A stretch of 64,000 nt of DNA from Brachybacterium sp. Z12 (GCF_014400405.1 NZ_CP060496.1:3286001-3350000); one strand, 5' to 3'. Shown: positions 30,875-40,945, numbered from the stretch's first letter. Notes: generated from the sequence alone by a model not told the origin. Program-made: numbers and translations.

Positions 30875-32230
30875 TCACTGCTCGAGCTTGGGCTGGATCT
30901 CCTTGGTGTAGATCCCCTCGAGGGTCTCCTTGAGGCCGTCCATCGCCTCCTGGACATCGCCCTCGGTGGTGACGATGGAGGCGATCGCCTCGGCCATCTC
31001 CTGGTCCGCGCCGGGCAGGAAGACACGGGCGAAGTCCTGGGGCTTGGTCGCGTCCAGCTGGTCGACGGCGATCTGGATCTGCGGGGTCTCCGCGGTGAGC
31101 TCGGTGAGGTCCGCGCTCTTGCGGACCGGCATGTAGCCGGTCGCGGCCGAGAACGCCACGGTGCTCTCGGGGCGGCCCATGAACTCCAGGAGCATGGCTC
31201 CGGCGAGCTGCTCCTCCTTGCTGGCGGCGGCGGGGATGCCGAGGCCCGCACCACCGGTGGGGCAGACGGGACCGTCGACGCTGCCGCCGGGCAGGAAGCC
31301 CACGCCGACGTCGAAGGTCGAGGACTCGAGCACGCCCACCAGGGAGCCGGTCGAGGCGATGGTCGAGGAGCACACGCCGGCGGCGAAGGTGTCGGCCGAG
31401 TCGCTCGAGGCGACCTGGGCCCAGCCCTTGGAGAACACCGAGTCCTGGACCCACTGCATCGCCTCGACGGCTGCCGGCTCGGCGCAGGTGATGGACCATT
31501 CGTCGGACCAGGCGGCACCGTGGCCCCACAGCACGTTCTGCAGGGTCCAGCCCGCGTACCCGGCCAGATCGGGGTACATGTACGCAGTCTCGCCCTGGGT
31601 GAGCTTCGGGGCCCACTCCTCGAACTCCTCCCAGGTCTCGGGTGCGCGGTCGGGCAGCCCGGCCTCGGCGAAGTGGTCCTTGTTGTAGTAGAACAGCGGC
31701 GTGGAGCGGCCGTAGGGCAACGCCCACTGCTGATCCTCGTACTGGTAGTCCTGGACGAGCGAGTCGCGGTAGTCGGCCAGGTCGATCCCTAGCTGCTCGA
31801 CGAGGGTGTCGATCGGGATGATGTTGCCGTTGAGGAAGTAGCGGAACCACCACACGTCCGAGAGCACCACCACGGCGGGGAGCCCGGAGTTGGCGGCCTG
31901 CGCGGTCTGGAACCGCTGAGCGATCTCCTCGTAGTTCGAGCCGGCGGTCACGTGGTTGACCTTGATGCCGGTCTCCTCGGTGAAGGCGGCCAGCAGCTCG
32001 GCCTCGACCTCCTGGGAGCCACCGGGATGGCTGGTCCAGAAGTCGATCTCGGTCGCGGGCTCGACGTCCGCGAAGTCGAGGTCGAGGTCCTCGTCGCCTC
32101 CGCCGCCGCCCTCGCCGCCGACCTCAGGGCCGCCGCAGGCGGCGAGCCCCAGAGCGCCGGCACCGGCGACGCCGAGGCCCAGCAGGGAGCGTCGACTGAA
32201 TCCACGGGGAAGGTGAAGTGAACTGGTCAT
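30875..32230 (-). CDS. sugar ABC transporter substrate-binding lipoprotein, UgpB-like
   Basis: 451 residues. Signal FSRRSLLGLGVAGAGALG with lipobox LAAC at about residue 30 and a Gly/acid-rich linker, then a CUT1 binding fold (ATEIDFWTSHPGGSQEVEAE, WALPYGRSTPLFYYNKDHF). The FWTSHPGG start resembles glycerol-phosphate and oligosaccharide binding proteins. Third gene of the leftward operon permease-permease-SBP (34178 to 30875). Its start is 42 bases after the permease stop. It faces the FGGY kinase gene tail to tail. No ATPase is encoded. Confidence 0.92.
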   Translation of the reverse strand: MTSSLHLPRGFSRRSLLGLGVAGAGALGLAACGGPEVGGEGGGGGDEDLDLDFADVEPATEIDFWTSHPGGSQEVEAELLAAFTEETGIKVNHVTAGSNYEEIAQRFQTAQAANSGLPAVVVLSDVWWFRYFLNGNIIPIDTLVEQLGIDLADYRDSLVQDYQYEDQQWALPYGRSTPLFYYNKDHFAEAGLPDRAPETWEEFEEWAPKLTQGETAYMYPDLAGYAGWTLQNVLWGHGAAWSDEWSITCAEPAAVEAMQWVQDSVFSKGWAQVASSDSADTFAAGVCSSTIASTGSLVGVLESSTFDVGVGFLPGGSVDGPVCPTGGAGLGIPAAASKEEQLAGAMLLEFMGRPESTVAFSAATGYMPVRKSADLTELTAETPQIQIAVDQLDATKPQDFARVFLPGADQEMAEAIASIVTTEGDVQEAMDGLKETLEGIYTKEIQPKLEQ

Positions 32231-32272
32231 GGGACATGATCCTTTCGTGGTGGTGGGGCGGACGCGGGCGCG

Positions 32273-33189
32273 TCAGCCGGTCACGCTGCCTTGGGTGAGG
32301 CCGGAGACGATGTGCCGCTGCAGCATCGCGAAGACGATCAGGACCGGGGCGATCACCAGGACCGTGCCGGCCATGAGGATGCCCCAGCCGGAGCCGGTGT
32401 TGCCCTCGGAGTTCTGCAGGGCGGTCAGGCCCACGGGGAGGGTCATCCGGCTGGCCTCCGAGGTGATGATCAGGGGCCAGATGTAGTCGTTCCACTCGGT
32501 GACGATGGTGACCAGGGCGACCGTCGCGACCGTCGGGACCGAGATCGGCACCACGACGGACCACAGGGTCCGCAGGTGGCCGGCGCCGTCCAGCTCGGCC
32601 GCCTCGAGCATCGCGGTGGGCACGGTGAGGAAGTACTGGCGCAGCAGGAACGTACCGAAGGCGGTGCCGAGCCCGGGCAGGATGATGCCCCAGTAGGTGT
32701 TCACGCCGCCGAGCCCGGCGATCAGCACGTAGTTGGGCAGGATCGAGACCTGCGGCGGCACCATCAGCGCCACCAGGATCAGCACGAAGATGACCCGCTT
32801 GAAGGGGAAGCGCACGAACACCAGCGCATAGGCGGTGAAGATCGCCAGCAGCACCTTGATGCTCGCGCCGATGCTGGTGACGATGACCGAGTTCAGGAAG
32901 AATCGCGGGATCGGCACCGAGTTCCAGGCGGCCTCGTAGTTCGCCAGCGAGGGGCTCTCGGGCAGGATCACGAGGTCGGTGGAGAGGATCTCGTTCGGCG
33001 CCTTGAAGGAGCTGATCATCATCCACAGCAGCGGCAGCACCATCACCAGGGTCGCCAGGATCAGCGGCAGGTAGCCGCCGGTGAGGGTGGAGACCAGGTT
33101 CGCTCGGGTGAACGGGCCGTTCTTGCGGGCCTTGGGGCCCGGCCGGGCCTCGGCGCCCTGCGGGGGCGAGGACGGGTGGGGGTGCTCAT
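32273..33189 (-). CDS. carbohydrate ABC transporter permease, MalG/UgpE type (frameshift at about 33180)
   Basis: About 305 residues. From ATG 33189 a base missing in the GGGGG run at 33178-33182 gives a natural N-terminus beginning MSTPHPSSPP and PFTRANLVSTLTGGYLPLIL; without it the frame becomes an arginine-rich artefact. The remaining sequence is one frame: LVMVLPLLWMMISSFKAPNE, six membrane helices and the EAA loop MLEAAELDGAGHLRTLWSVV. Its ATG overlaps the stop of the partner permease (33186-33189). Confidence 0.88.
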
Positions 33190-34178
33190 GAGTAGTGCAC
33201 CTTCCGCTCGACGAACAGGATCTGGGCGACGGTCATCACGATCAGGATCACGAACAGCAGCACCGAGATCGTGGCCGAATACCCGGCCCGGGAGTATCCG
33301 CCGAAGGCCTGCAGGTAGGACTCGAAGATCATGGTGTTGGTGCCGCGCCCTGTCGGGGTCATGATCCGCAGCAGGTCGAAGGCCTGCAGGCTGTTCAGGG
33401 TGGTGGTGATCAGCAGGAAGAACGTGGTGGGCGACAGCAGCGGGATCGAGATGCTGAAGAAGCGGCGCACCGCGCCCGCGCCGTCGAGCTGGGCGGCCTG
33501 CATGACGTCCTGCGAGAGCGACTGCAGCCCGCCGAGGTACACGATCGCGCAGTAGCCCAGGTTCTTCCAGACGTACACGATGATCACCATGACCAGCGAC
33601 ATGTTCGGATCGAGGAACCACTGCGGGCTGCCCAGGCCGAACTGGCGCAGGATCCATCCCAGCGCCCCGAAGTTCGGGTCGAAGATGAACAGCCATACCA
33701 GGCCCACGCCCACGCCGGAGAGCACATAGGGCGCGAAGACGGCGGAACGGGCGAGGGTGCGGCCGGGGATGTCGATGTTCAATGCGAGCGCGATCAGCAG
33801 CCCCAGCACCATCGCTCCGCCCACGGTGAGCAGGGTGAAGATGGCGGTGATGCGCAGGCTCGTCAGGCCCGCATCGGAGGTGAAGAACTCGATGTAGTTG
33901 TCCAGGCCGATGAAGGTCGCGGTGCGCGAGCCGAGGGTCCAGTCGAGCATCGAGTACTGGATGTTCAGGAACAGCGGCCGGTAGGTGAACATCGCGATCA
34001 GCACCAGGTTCGGTGCGGCGAAGGCGAGGAACACCAGGGCGTCACGTCGGGCGCGTCGGGTCATCCGGCGGCGTCGCACCGGCGGACGGTCCGGCGAGGC
34101 CCCGGCACGGCCGGGGGCATCCGGAATCGGTGCCTGCGGGGCATCTGTGCCCGGGACCCGACTCGGGGATTCGGTCAT
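33186..34178 (-). CDS. carbohydrate ABC transporter permease, MalF/UgpA type
   Basis: 330 residues, intact. A Pro/Arg-rich cytoplasmic N-terminus of about 45 residues is followed by six helices, starting FLAFAAPNLVLIAMFTYRPL and including FIGLDNYIEFF. The coupling loop is MQAAQLDGAGAVRRFFSISI. First gene of the importer operon, divergent from the SMP-30 lactonase gene across 205 bases. With the second permease it forms the pore; the ATPase must come from elsewhere. Confidence 0.92.
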   Translation of the reverse strand: MTESPSRVPGTDAPQAPIPDAPGRAGASPDRPPVRRRRMTRRARRDALVFLAFAAPNLVLIAMFTYRPLFLNIQYSMLDWTLGSRTATFIGLDNYIEFFTSDAGLTSLRITAIFTLLTVGGAMVLGLLIALALNIDIPGRTLARSAVFAPYVLSGVGVGLVWLFIFDPNFGALGWILRQFGLGSPQWFLDPNMSLVMVIIVYVWKNLGYCAIVYLGGLQSLSQDVMQAAQLDGAGAVRRFFSISIPLLSPTTFFLLITTTLNSLQAFDLLRIMTPTGRGTNTMIFESYLQAFGGYSRAGYSATISVLLFVILIVMTVAQILFVERKVHYS

Positions 34179-34237
34179 GGATAGCTCATTCGGTCAGGGG
34201 CTGGATGAGACCCGACGGCCTCGGTGCCGACGGCTAC

Positions 34238-34250
34238 GCCCATTATGGGC
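34238..34250. promoter_or_regulatory. 13-base palindrome in a divergent promoter region
   Basis: GCCCATTATGGGC is a perfect 6-1-6 palindrome between the importer operon (start 34178, leftward) and the lactonase gene (start 34384, rightward). CATTAT inside could double as a -10 hexamer. Candidate operator for coordinated control; no regulator gene is adjacent. Confidence 0.4.
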
Positions 34251-34383
34251 ATGCGTTGAGCTCCCGGGCCGCGTTTTGCCCGGGCTCGTGCTGTCTGCGG
34301 CCCGCCGGGGTCCCGCGTACGGTGGGCCCAGGACCGACGAGGCGCTCGTCGGCCGTCTTCATCCGATGGAACCGGAGGCTCCC

Positions 34384-35283
34384 ATGCACGCCGAACGCAT
34401 CACCGACTCGATCTGCGGTCACGCCGAAGGACCGCACTGGTCCGACACCTGGGGCGGGCTGCGCTGGGTGGACATGCTCGCCGGTGACGTCATGCAGCTC
34501 GACGCCGCCGGCGCGGTCACCGCCATGTCAGGGAAGCTCGCCATCGACGGCCCCGGCGGCTCCGTCACGCGCATCCCCACCCCGAGCTCGGTGGTGGCGT
34601 GCGTGCGCCCGTCCTCGAGCGGGGGCGCCGTGCTCGCGCTCGAGAAGGGGTTCGCCCTCGAGGACGCCGACGGCACGATCGACCTGCTGCCGCCGCTGTG
34701 GGACGAGGACGTACGGATGAACGAGGGGGCGATCGCCCCGGATGGCTCGTTCCTGTGCGGCACGATGGGCTACGGAGCACCCCGCGGCGCGGCCTCGATG
34801 TGGCGGCTGCGTCCTGACGGCACCACCACGCGCGAGTTCGGGGACCTGACGATCTCCAACGGCCTCGCGTTCACCGCCGACGGCACCCGTGCCTACTACG
34901 TCGACACCCCCACCGGGCGGGTGGACATATTCGACTGGTCCGACGAGGACGGCCTCGTCGGCCGCCGCCCCTTCACCGATCTCAGCGGCGAGGACGGCAG
35001 CCCTGACGGGCTCTGCCTCGATGCCGAGGGCAGGGTGTGGGTGGCGATGCACTCGGGCCACCAGGTGCTCGGCCTCGACGAGCAGGGCGCGGTCGCCGAG
35101 CGCATCGCAGTCGATGCGCGGCAGGTCACCGCCTGCACCTTCGGCGGGGAGGACCGCTCCACACTGTTCATCACCACCAGCCGCGAGAACCTGGCCGACG
35201 GCGAGGACCCGGCAGCGGGCTCCCTGTTCGCCGTGCGCCCCGGAGTGCGCGGACCGGAAGCGGAGCTGCTCTTCGGCGGCTGA
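34384..35283 (+). CDS. SMP-30/gluconolactonase/LRE family protein
   Basis: 299 residues forming a six-bladed beta-propeller. Metal and active-site motifs: the N-terminal glutamate in GHAEGPHW, the asparagine in RMNEGAIAPDGSFLCGTM, SNGLAFTADGTRAYYVDT, and the aspartate in SPDGLCLDAEGRVWVAMH. Members hydrolyse sugar lactones such as gluconolactone. GGAGG lies six bases before ATG 34384. Divergent from the sugar importer operon, so it may open the lactone made from the imported sugar. The dehydrogenase making that lactone is not adjacent. Confidence 0.9.
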   Translation: MHAERITDSICGHAEGPHWSDTWGGLRWVDMLAGDVMQLDAAGAVTAMSGKLAIDGPGGSVTRIPTPSSVVACVRPSSSGGAVLALEKGFALEDADGTIDLLPPLWDEDVRMNEGAIAPDGSFLCGTMGYGAPRGAASMWRLRPDGTTTREFGDLTISNGLAFTADGTRAYYVDTPTGRVDIFDWSDEDGLVGRRPFTDLSGEDGSPDGLCLDAEGRVWVAMHSGHQVLGLDEQGAVAERIAVDARQVTACTFGGEDRSTLFITTSRENLADGEDPAAGSLFAVRPGVRGPEAELLFGG

Positions 35284-35655
35284 GCGCGCCGGGCCCGACG
35301 GCGGCCCTCGCGCCCCTGACGTAGAGGATGAGCTGCGACGCGGCCCTCACCACGACACCGCAGCCCGGCGACGGGCCCGGGCAGTGCTCCCGGCCGCGCT
35401 CCCGCACCCCGAGCGCTCGCGCACCACAGCTGCTGCGCGCGCCAAGAGCCCTGATCGCGTGAGCACCAGACAGCGGGAGCGAAGGGGCTATCCGTCGCAA
35501 TCGCATTCTGCAAGCGTGGCCAGGACATTTGACACGAACCTCACCTCCCTATTACGTTTTTATAACACTGACCGAGGGAGGCAATGCCGCATCCACACAT
35601 CGAAGTGAACTCATAAGTGAAATAGCCCGACGGAAGGAACGTCGTGAGGACCACT
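35284..35655. other. 372-base gap upstream of the secreted protein gene
   Basis: No gene seen. From about 35480 the base composition drops to near 50-55% GC, unlike the surroundings. TATAAC at 35561-35566 is a good -10 box; TTGACA at 35529-35534 is present but 26 bases away, too far for a standard -35. GAGGA lies before the ATG at 35656. Confidence 0.6.
35561..35566 (+). promoter_or_regulatory. candidate -10 box TATAAC
   Basis: Strong match to TATAAT in an AT-rich stretch, 90 bases upstream of the secreted protein's start. A matching -35 at normal spacing is poor, so this is a candidate. Confidence 0.4.
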
Positions 35656-36200
35656 ATGTCAACGCGTGCTGTCGCAGGTCTGGCCGGCACACTCCTCGCA
35701 GTCACTCTCATGCCGCTCAGCGGCGCACTGGCCGCCGGGCCGGCCCCGGCGCCCCGGCCGAGCAGACGACACGACAGAACGGCGACATCGAGCCCGCGTG
35801 CTCGGGCTGCGGCTACGGGGTGACAGCCACCGAAGTCAGCAGGACGCGAGTGAATGGCGAGCACGTCAGAGACCTCTCCACGAACTGGGCCCCGGCATCC
35901 AATTACACCTGGGGCGAGACCGAGACCGTCTCCGCGACGATCTCCGCTGATGTCGGCGTCACCGCGAGCGGCGCAGCCGGACAGCTGGGAGTCACGGGAT
36001 CCACCTCGCGCGCCTTCTCGGTGCAGACAGAGATTCCGGCGAACTCCGACACGTCATCGAAACTGGCACTCAAGGCGGATTACCACAAGATCTACACGCG
36101 ATTCGACAGGAAAGCCCAGGGAATAACCGTAAGCACTGAGTACGGATATGTATATGCCCCGATCGAGGGCACACCGGAGATCTACGTCCGTTACAAGTGA
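35656..36200 (+). CDS. small secreted protein, beta-rich, unknown function (apparent frameshift near 35750)
   Basis: About 181 residues. A Sec signal peptide starts MSTRAVAGLAGTLLAVTLMP and ends near SGALAAGPAP. The mature part, in the next frame, runs from QNGDIEPACSGCGYGVTATE to the C-terminus EIYVRYK. It has one CSGC cysteine pair, a central alternating small/polar stretch (ATISADVGVTASGAAGQLGV), and a Tyr-rich end. This pattern is reminiscent of actinobacterial secreted beta-proteins and of amphipathic hairpins in aerolysin-type pore formers, but no family is assigned. GC content is clearly lower than in its neighbours, suggesting transfer. GAGGA precedes ATG 35656. A single missing G/C base joins the frames. 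Confidence 0.7.
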
Positions 36201-36254
36201 GGCTCGGGCACCGGGCCGCCCGCGACCTTCGCGCCCACCCGGTCAGCGCACGTC

Positions 36255-36295
36255 ACGGGGCGCGGCATCGCCTCACGAGCGATGCCGCGCCCCGT
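36255..36295. terminator. perfect 17-bp hairpin, bidirectional terminator
   Basis: Arms 36255-36271 (ACGGGGCGCGGCATCGC) and 36279-36295 are exactly complementary with a 7-base loop CTCACGA. It lies between the 3' ends of the convergent secreted-protein and symporter genes. No T-tract, as is usual for GC-rich actinobacterial terminators. Confidence 0.75.
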
Positions 36296-36326
36296 ACGGC
36301 TGTCGGCTCAGGCGGGCCCGGTGGGG

Positions 36327-37982
36327 TCAGTCGGCGGCGCTCGCGCCGCCCACGACGGCCTTCTCCGCACTGCGGTCGCGAGCCTCCCCGGACTCGAGGG
36401 ACTCGAGCATGTCGTCGAACTCCCGCATCGCCTTCGCGGGCGGCAGCGTGGTGACCAGGCTGACCACCACGGCGAGCACGAGGCAGATCAGGAAGCCGGG
36501 GATGATCTCGTAGAGGTGCTGGTCACCGAACAGGCCCCATGCCACGTCGGGCTCGAACTGGCCCCACACGAAGGAGACAACGGCGCCGGAGACCATGCCG
36601 ACGGCGGCCCCGGCCATCGTGAGGCGACGCCAGAACAGCGACAGCAGCACGATCGGCCCGAAGGCGGCGCCGAAGCCGGCCCAGGCGAAGGCGACCAGAC
36701 CCAGCACCGAGCTCTCGGGGTTCAGCGCCAGCAGCACCGCGATCAGCGAGACCGCGAGCACTCCAATCCGACCGCCCCAGAGCTTCATGGCCTCTCCGGA
36801 GGACGGCTCCCCATCCGGGTTCACCACGCCGACCACGAGCCGTCCCGCGTGCCCGCCGGAGAGCCTGCCCCTGCGGCCGAGATCCGCGGCGAGGGGCTTG
36901 AAGATGCCGCCGATCAGGTCCTCGACCAGCGCGGAGCTGGTGACGATCAGCTGCGAGGAGATGGTGGACATGATCGCTGCGAGCACCGCGGCCAGCAGCA
37001 CACCGGCGATCAGCGGGTGGAACAGCAGCTGGGAGAGGTCCAGGAAGACCGATTCGCCGTTGGTCGCATCGGTGAGCACCGCATCCTGGTTCTGCTGGAA
37101 GTAGGCCAGGCCCGCCAGGGCGGTGAAGACCGCACCGGCGACGCACAGGATCATCCAGGTCATCCCCACGACGGTGCCGTACTTCGCATCGCGCGAGGAG
37201 CGCAGCGCCATGAAGCGCACGATGATGTGGGGCTGACCGAAGTAGCCCAGGCCCCAGGCCGCTGCCGAGACGATGCCGATGAACGTTCCGCCGGAGGTCA
37301 TCGAGCCGAAGTCAGCATTGACCTCGCGCACGGACTCGAACATCGCGGCCGGGCCGCCGACCACGAACATCGCCGTGATCGGGACGACCAGCAGGGAGAC
37401 CAGCATGATCATGCCCTGGACGACATCGGTGTAGCTCGCGCCGAGGAACCCGCCGAAGAGGGTGTACAGGATGGTCACGCCGCCGACCAGCAGCATGCCG
37501 GTGAGGTAGGGGCCGCCGAACATCGACTGGAAGAACACGCCGCCGGCAACCATGCCGGAGGAGACGTAGAAGGTGAAGAACACCAGGATGATCACGCCTG
37601 CGGCGATCCGCAGGATGTTCGTGCTGTCGTGGAGGCGGTTGCCGAAGAAGCTCGGCACGGTGATCGCGTTGCCGGCGATCTGCGTGTACTGCCGCAGCCG
37701 CGGGGCGACGAAGATCCAGTTCAGTCCGGCACCGACGATGAGGCCGATGGCCATCCACGCCTCGACCAGGCCGCCCATGTAGAGCGCACCGGGCAGGCCC
37801 ATCAGGAGCCAGCCGGACATGTCGGAGGCGCCGGCGGAGAGTGCTGCCACGAACGGGTGCAGCTGGCGCCCGCCGAGCATGTAGTCCTCACCTCCCGTCG
37901 TCTTCTTGAAGGCGTACAGCCCGATGCCGATCATCGCGCCGAAATACAGGACCAGCGCGACGATGTAGAAGGCGAGATCCAT
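36327..37982 (-). CDS. putP: sodium/proline symporter PutP
   Basis: 551 residues with thirteen predicted helices, the SSS family. Seen: AFKKTTGGEDYMLGGRQLHP, SAGASDMSGWLLMGLPGALY (sodium and proline-binding helix region), and GYFGQPHIIVRFMALRSS, the latter typical of PutP. An insertion of about 35 polar residues sits in a cytoplasmic loop (GRRGRLSGGHAGR). It imports L-proline with sodium, for nutrition or osmoprotection. The single-gene unit ends at the strong hairpin at 36255-36295. No put dehydrogenase gene is nearby. Confidence 0.93.
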   Translation of the reverse strand: MDLAFYIVALVLYFGAMIGIGLYAFKKTTGGEDYMLGGRQLHPFVAALSAGASDMSGWLLMGLPGALYMGGLVEAWMAIGLIVGAGLNWIFVAPRLRQYTQIAGNAITVPSFFGNRLHDSTNILRIAAGVIILVFFTFYVSSGMVAGGVFFQSMFGGPYLTGMLLVGGVTILYTLFGGFLGASYTDVVQGMIMLVSLLVVPITAMFVVGGPAAMFESVREVNADFGSMTSGGTFIGIVSAAAWGLGYFGQPHIIVRFMALRSSRDAKYGTVVGMTWMILCVAGAVFTALAGLAYFQQNQDAVLTDATNGESVFLDLSQLLFHPLIAGVLLAAVLAAIMSTISSQLIVTSSALVEDLIGGIFKPLAADLGRRGRLSGGHAGRLVVGVVNPDGEPSSGEAMKLWGGRIGVLAVSLIAVLLALNPESSVLGLVAFAWAGFGAAFGPIVLLSLFWRRLTMAGAAVGMVSGAVVSFVWGQFEPDVAWGLFGDQHLYEIIPGFLICLVLAVVVSLVTTLPPAKAMREFDDMLESLESGEARDRSAEKAVVGGASAAD

Positions 37983-38458
37983 GGGAGGACTCCGATCTCA
38001 GAGGTGGGGAAGGGGACGGGTTCGAGCGACTGCTCGGCGCGCCCGCCCTGCACCTCGCGGCGCGGCGACGGGACGCCGCGCGGCGGCTGGGTCGGATGTG
38101 GAGCGTCCGACGTTACTCGCCGCGAACTGCCGAGGTGGGGATCGCAGTCATGCATCGACGCCTCGACATCGACAACCCTGCTGGTCACAGCACCGTGAAC
38201 CGGGCTCTGCCACCACGTGCGGCGGAGCGTGATCCACCTCACCGGCCAGGCTCTCACATCGGCAGGCTGCTACCGAAGGGTCACCCTCTCGACGGCAGGA
38301 CAGCCCTGCGCACGTGGCCCTCGTCGGGCAACACGTGCACAGGGCTGTCAGGAGCCGGGATCAGCTGTACTTTTCGCCGATCTCCTCCCGCGGGCGCTTC
38401 GCGGGCGGCTCGTTCCTCACCGACCGCTGCGCGTTCGCAGTTCGTCGATCGGCGGGGC
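37983..38458. other. 476-base gap between putP and glpK
   Basis: No supported gene. It holds the putP promoter region and the 3' end of the glp transcript. I saw no strong hairpin with a T-run and no long palindrome. Confidence 0.6.
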
Positions 38459-40002
38459 TCAGCTGTACAGCGCCTCGGTGTCGTCGTCCACCCAGTCCAG
38501 GGTGCGCTCGACGGCCTTCTTCCACAGGCGCATGTAGCGGTCGCGGGTCTCGTCGTCCATCGCGGGCTCCCAGCGCTTGTCCTCGGCCCAGTTGTCGATG
38601 ACGTCCTGCTCGCCGTCCCAGAAGCCCACGGCGATGCCGGCCGCATAGGCTGCGCCGAGCGCGGTGGTCTCGATGACCTTCGGGCGCACCACGGGCACGC
38701 CGAGGATGTCGGCCTGGAACTGCATGAGGGTCTCGTTCATGACCATGCCGCCGTCGACCTGAGCTCGGAGAGCTCCACGCCCTCGCTCTCGGCGTCGGCG
38801 ACCATCGCATCCAGCACCTCGCGGGACTGGAAGGCGGTGGCCTCCAGGGTGGCCCGCGCGATGTGGTTCTTGTTGTGGAAGCGGGTCATGCCGACCATCG
38901 CGCCGCGCGCATCGGAGCGCCAGTGCGGGGCGAACAGGCCCGAGAACGCCGGGACGATGAACAGGCCGCCGTTGTCGTCCACCTCCTTGGCGAGGTCCTC
39001 GATCTCGGGGGCGTCCTTGATCAGGCCCAGGTTGTCGCGCACCCACTGCACGAGCGAGCCGGTGACCGCGATCGAGCCCTCGAGGGCGTAGACCGGCTTG
39101 TTGTCGCCGATCTTGTAGGCGACGGTGGTCAGCAGCCCGTTCTCGGAGCGCACCAGGTCCTCGCCGGTGTTGATCAGCATGAAGTTGCCGGTGCCGTACG
39201 TGTTCTTGGCCTGGCCCACCTCGAAGCAGGCCTGACCGAAGGTCGCCGCCTGCTGGTCGCCGAGGATGCCGGCGATCGGGGTGTTGATCAGCAGGTCGTT
39301 CTTGCGGCCCTTGCCGTACACCTCGGAGGAGGAGCGGATCTCCGGGAGCATGGACAGCGGGATGCCCATGTCCTTCGCGATGTCCTCGTTCCAGTCGAGG
39401 GTGTCGATGTTCATGAGCATCGTGCGCGAGGCATTGGTGACGTCGGTGACGTGCACGCCGCCCTTGGCGCCGCCGGTGAGGTTCCACAGCAGCCAGGAGT
39501 CGGTGTTGCCGAACAGCAGCTCGCCGGCCTCGGCCTTCTCACGGGCGCCCTCGACGTTGTCGAGGATCCACTTCACCTTGGGACCGGAGAAGTAGGTCGC
39601 CAACGGCAGGCCCACGCGCTCCTTGTACTTGTCGGCACCCTCGTCGCCCCCGAGCTCGTTGCAGATCTTCTGCGTGCGGGTGTCCTGCCAGACGATCGCG
39701 TTGTAGACCGGCTCGCCGGTCGCCTTGTCCCACACCACGGCAGTCTCGCGCTGGTTGGTGATGCCCACGGCCGCCAGCTGGTGGCGGTTGATGTCGGCGC
39801 CGATGAGCGCCTTGCCGACGACGTCGCGGGTGTTCCTCCAGATCTCCTTCGGGTCGTGCTCGACCCAGCCGGACTTCGGGAAGATCTGCTCGTGCTCCTT
39901 CTGCCCGCTGGAGACGATCTGGCCGGCGTGGTCGAAGATGATCGCGCGGGTCGAGGTGGTGCCCTGGTCGATCGACATGATGTACATGGTCTGGTCGTTC
40001 AT
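38459..40002 (-). CDS. glpK: glycerol kinase GlpK (frameshift at about 38757)
   Basis: About 514 residues. FGGY kinase of glycerol: [20 protein letters not shown] (phosphate-binding), [46 protein letters not shown] and [15 protein letters not shown] are all diagnostic. The last about 100 residues ([20 protein letters not shown] to the end) are in another frame; one missing base in GACCT at 38756-38760 restores ELRVDGGM. Phosphorylates glycerol to sn-glycerol 3-phosphate. Follows glpF by 39 bases. Confidence 0.94.
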
Positions 40003-40041
40003 CGGAACTCCTTCGTCGTGGATGAGAGGTGGTGAGGTTGA

Positions 40042-40751
40042 TCAGAAGTAGATGATCGAGGCGAGGCCCGCGAGGGCACCACCGATCATGGGGCCGACGA
40101 TCGGCACCCACGAGTATCCCCAGTCGGAGCCGCCCTTGTGCTTGATCGGGAGGATCGCGTGCGCCAGGCGCGGCCCGAGGTCTCGGGCGGGGTTGATGGC
40201 GTAGCCCGTCGGCCCGCCGAGGGAGGCGCCGATCGCGAGCACCAGCAGCGCGACCGCGAGGGGCCGCCGAGCTCATGCGGGGTGTTGCCGAACATGATGA
40301 TCACGAACACCAGCACGAAGGTCGCGATGATCTCGGTGACCACGTTCCAGCCGCGGGAGCGGATCTCGGCGCCGGTGGAGAAGGTGGCCAGGATGGTGCC
40401 GGCGTCCGTCTCCTGGTCATAGTGGTTCTTGTATGCCATCCAGGCGAGGATCGCACCGAGGAAGGCACCGATAATCTCGGCCACGAAGTAGATGATCGTG
40501 GTCCCGAACGTGATCGGGATGCCCGGGCCGTACTCGGTGGCCTCGCTCGTGGCCAGGCCGATGGTCACGGCGGGGTTCAGGTGCGCGCCGGTCTTGTAGG
40601 CGACCCACACGCCGGCGAAGACCGCCAGGCCCCAGCCGAAGTTGATCAGCAGCCAGCCGCCGCCGTTGCCCTTGGTCTTCCCGAGGATGACGTTGGCGAC
40701 GACGCCACCGCCCATAAGTGTCAGCATCGCGGTGCCCGCGATCTCCGACAT
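40042..40751 (-). CDS. glpF: glycerol uptake facilitator GlpF (frameshift at about 40260)
   Basis: About 236 residues, aquaglyceroporin. The first NPA motif is in [11 protein letters not shown] and the second in [14 protein letters not shown], with [20 protein letters not shown] between them. The second NPA half is in the next frame; one missing C in the GGGG/CCCC run at 40260-40263 joins them. Start: ATG 40751 gives [16 protein letters not shown] stronger Shine-Dalgarno (AAGGAG) precedes another ATG at 40773 that is out of frame, so a one-base error may hide the true N-terminus. Lies between glpD and glpK. Confidence 0.88.
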
Positions 40752-40945
40752 CAGGATCGTTCCGTGTTTCCATGAGGGGTTCTCCTTAGCGATCCGCGTC
40801 GGTGCGGATCGGGCTCCGGCTGAGATCGGGCTCCGCGGCGTCCATGCCACGGCATCGGTGGGCACGGCATGTCGGACGGGTGACGCCGGCCCGGCCGCTC
40901 GTCCTGGAGCGGGGGCGCGTCGGGCGGAGCTCGGATCGGCCGGTC

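Noticed and set aside
35529..35534. TTGACA as -35 box for the secreted protein
   Set aside because: The only good -10 (TATAAC at 35561) is 26 bases away, outside the normal spacing.
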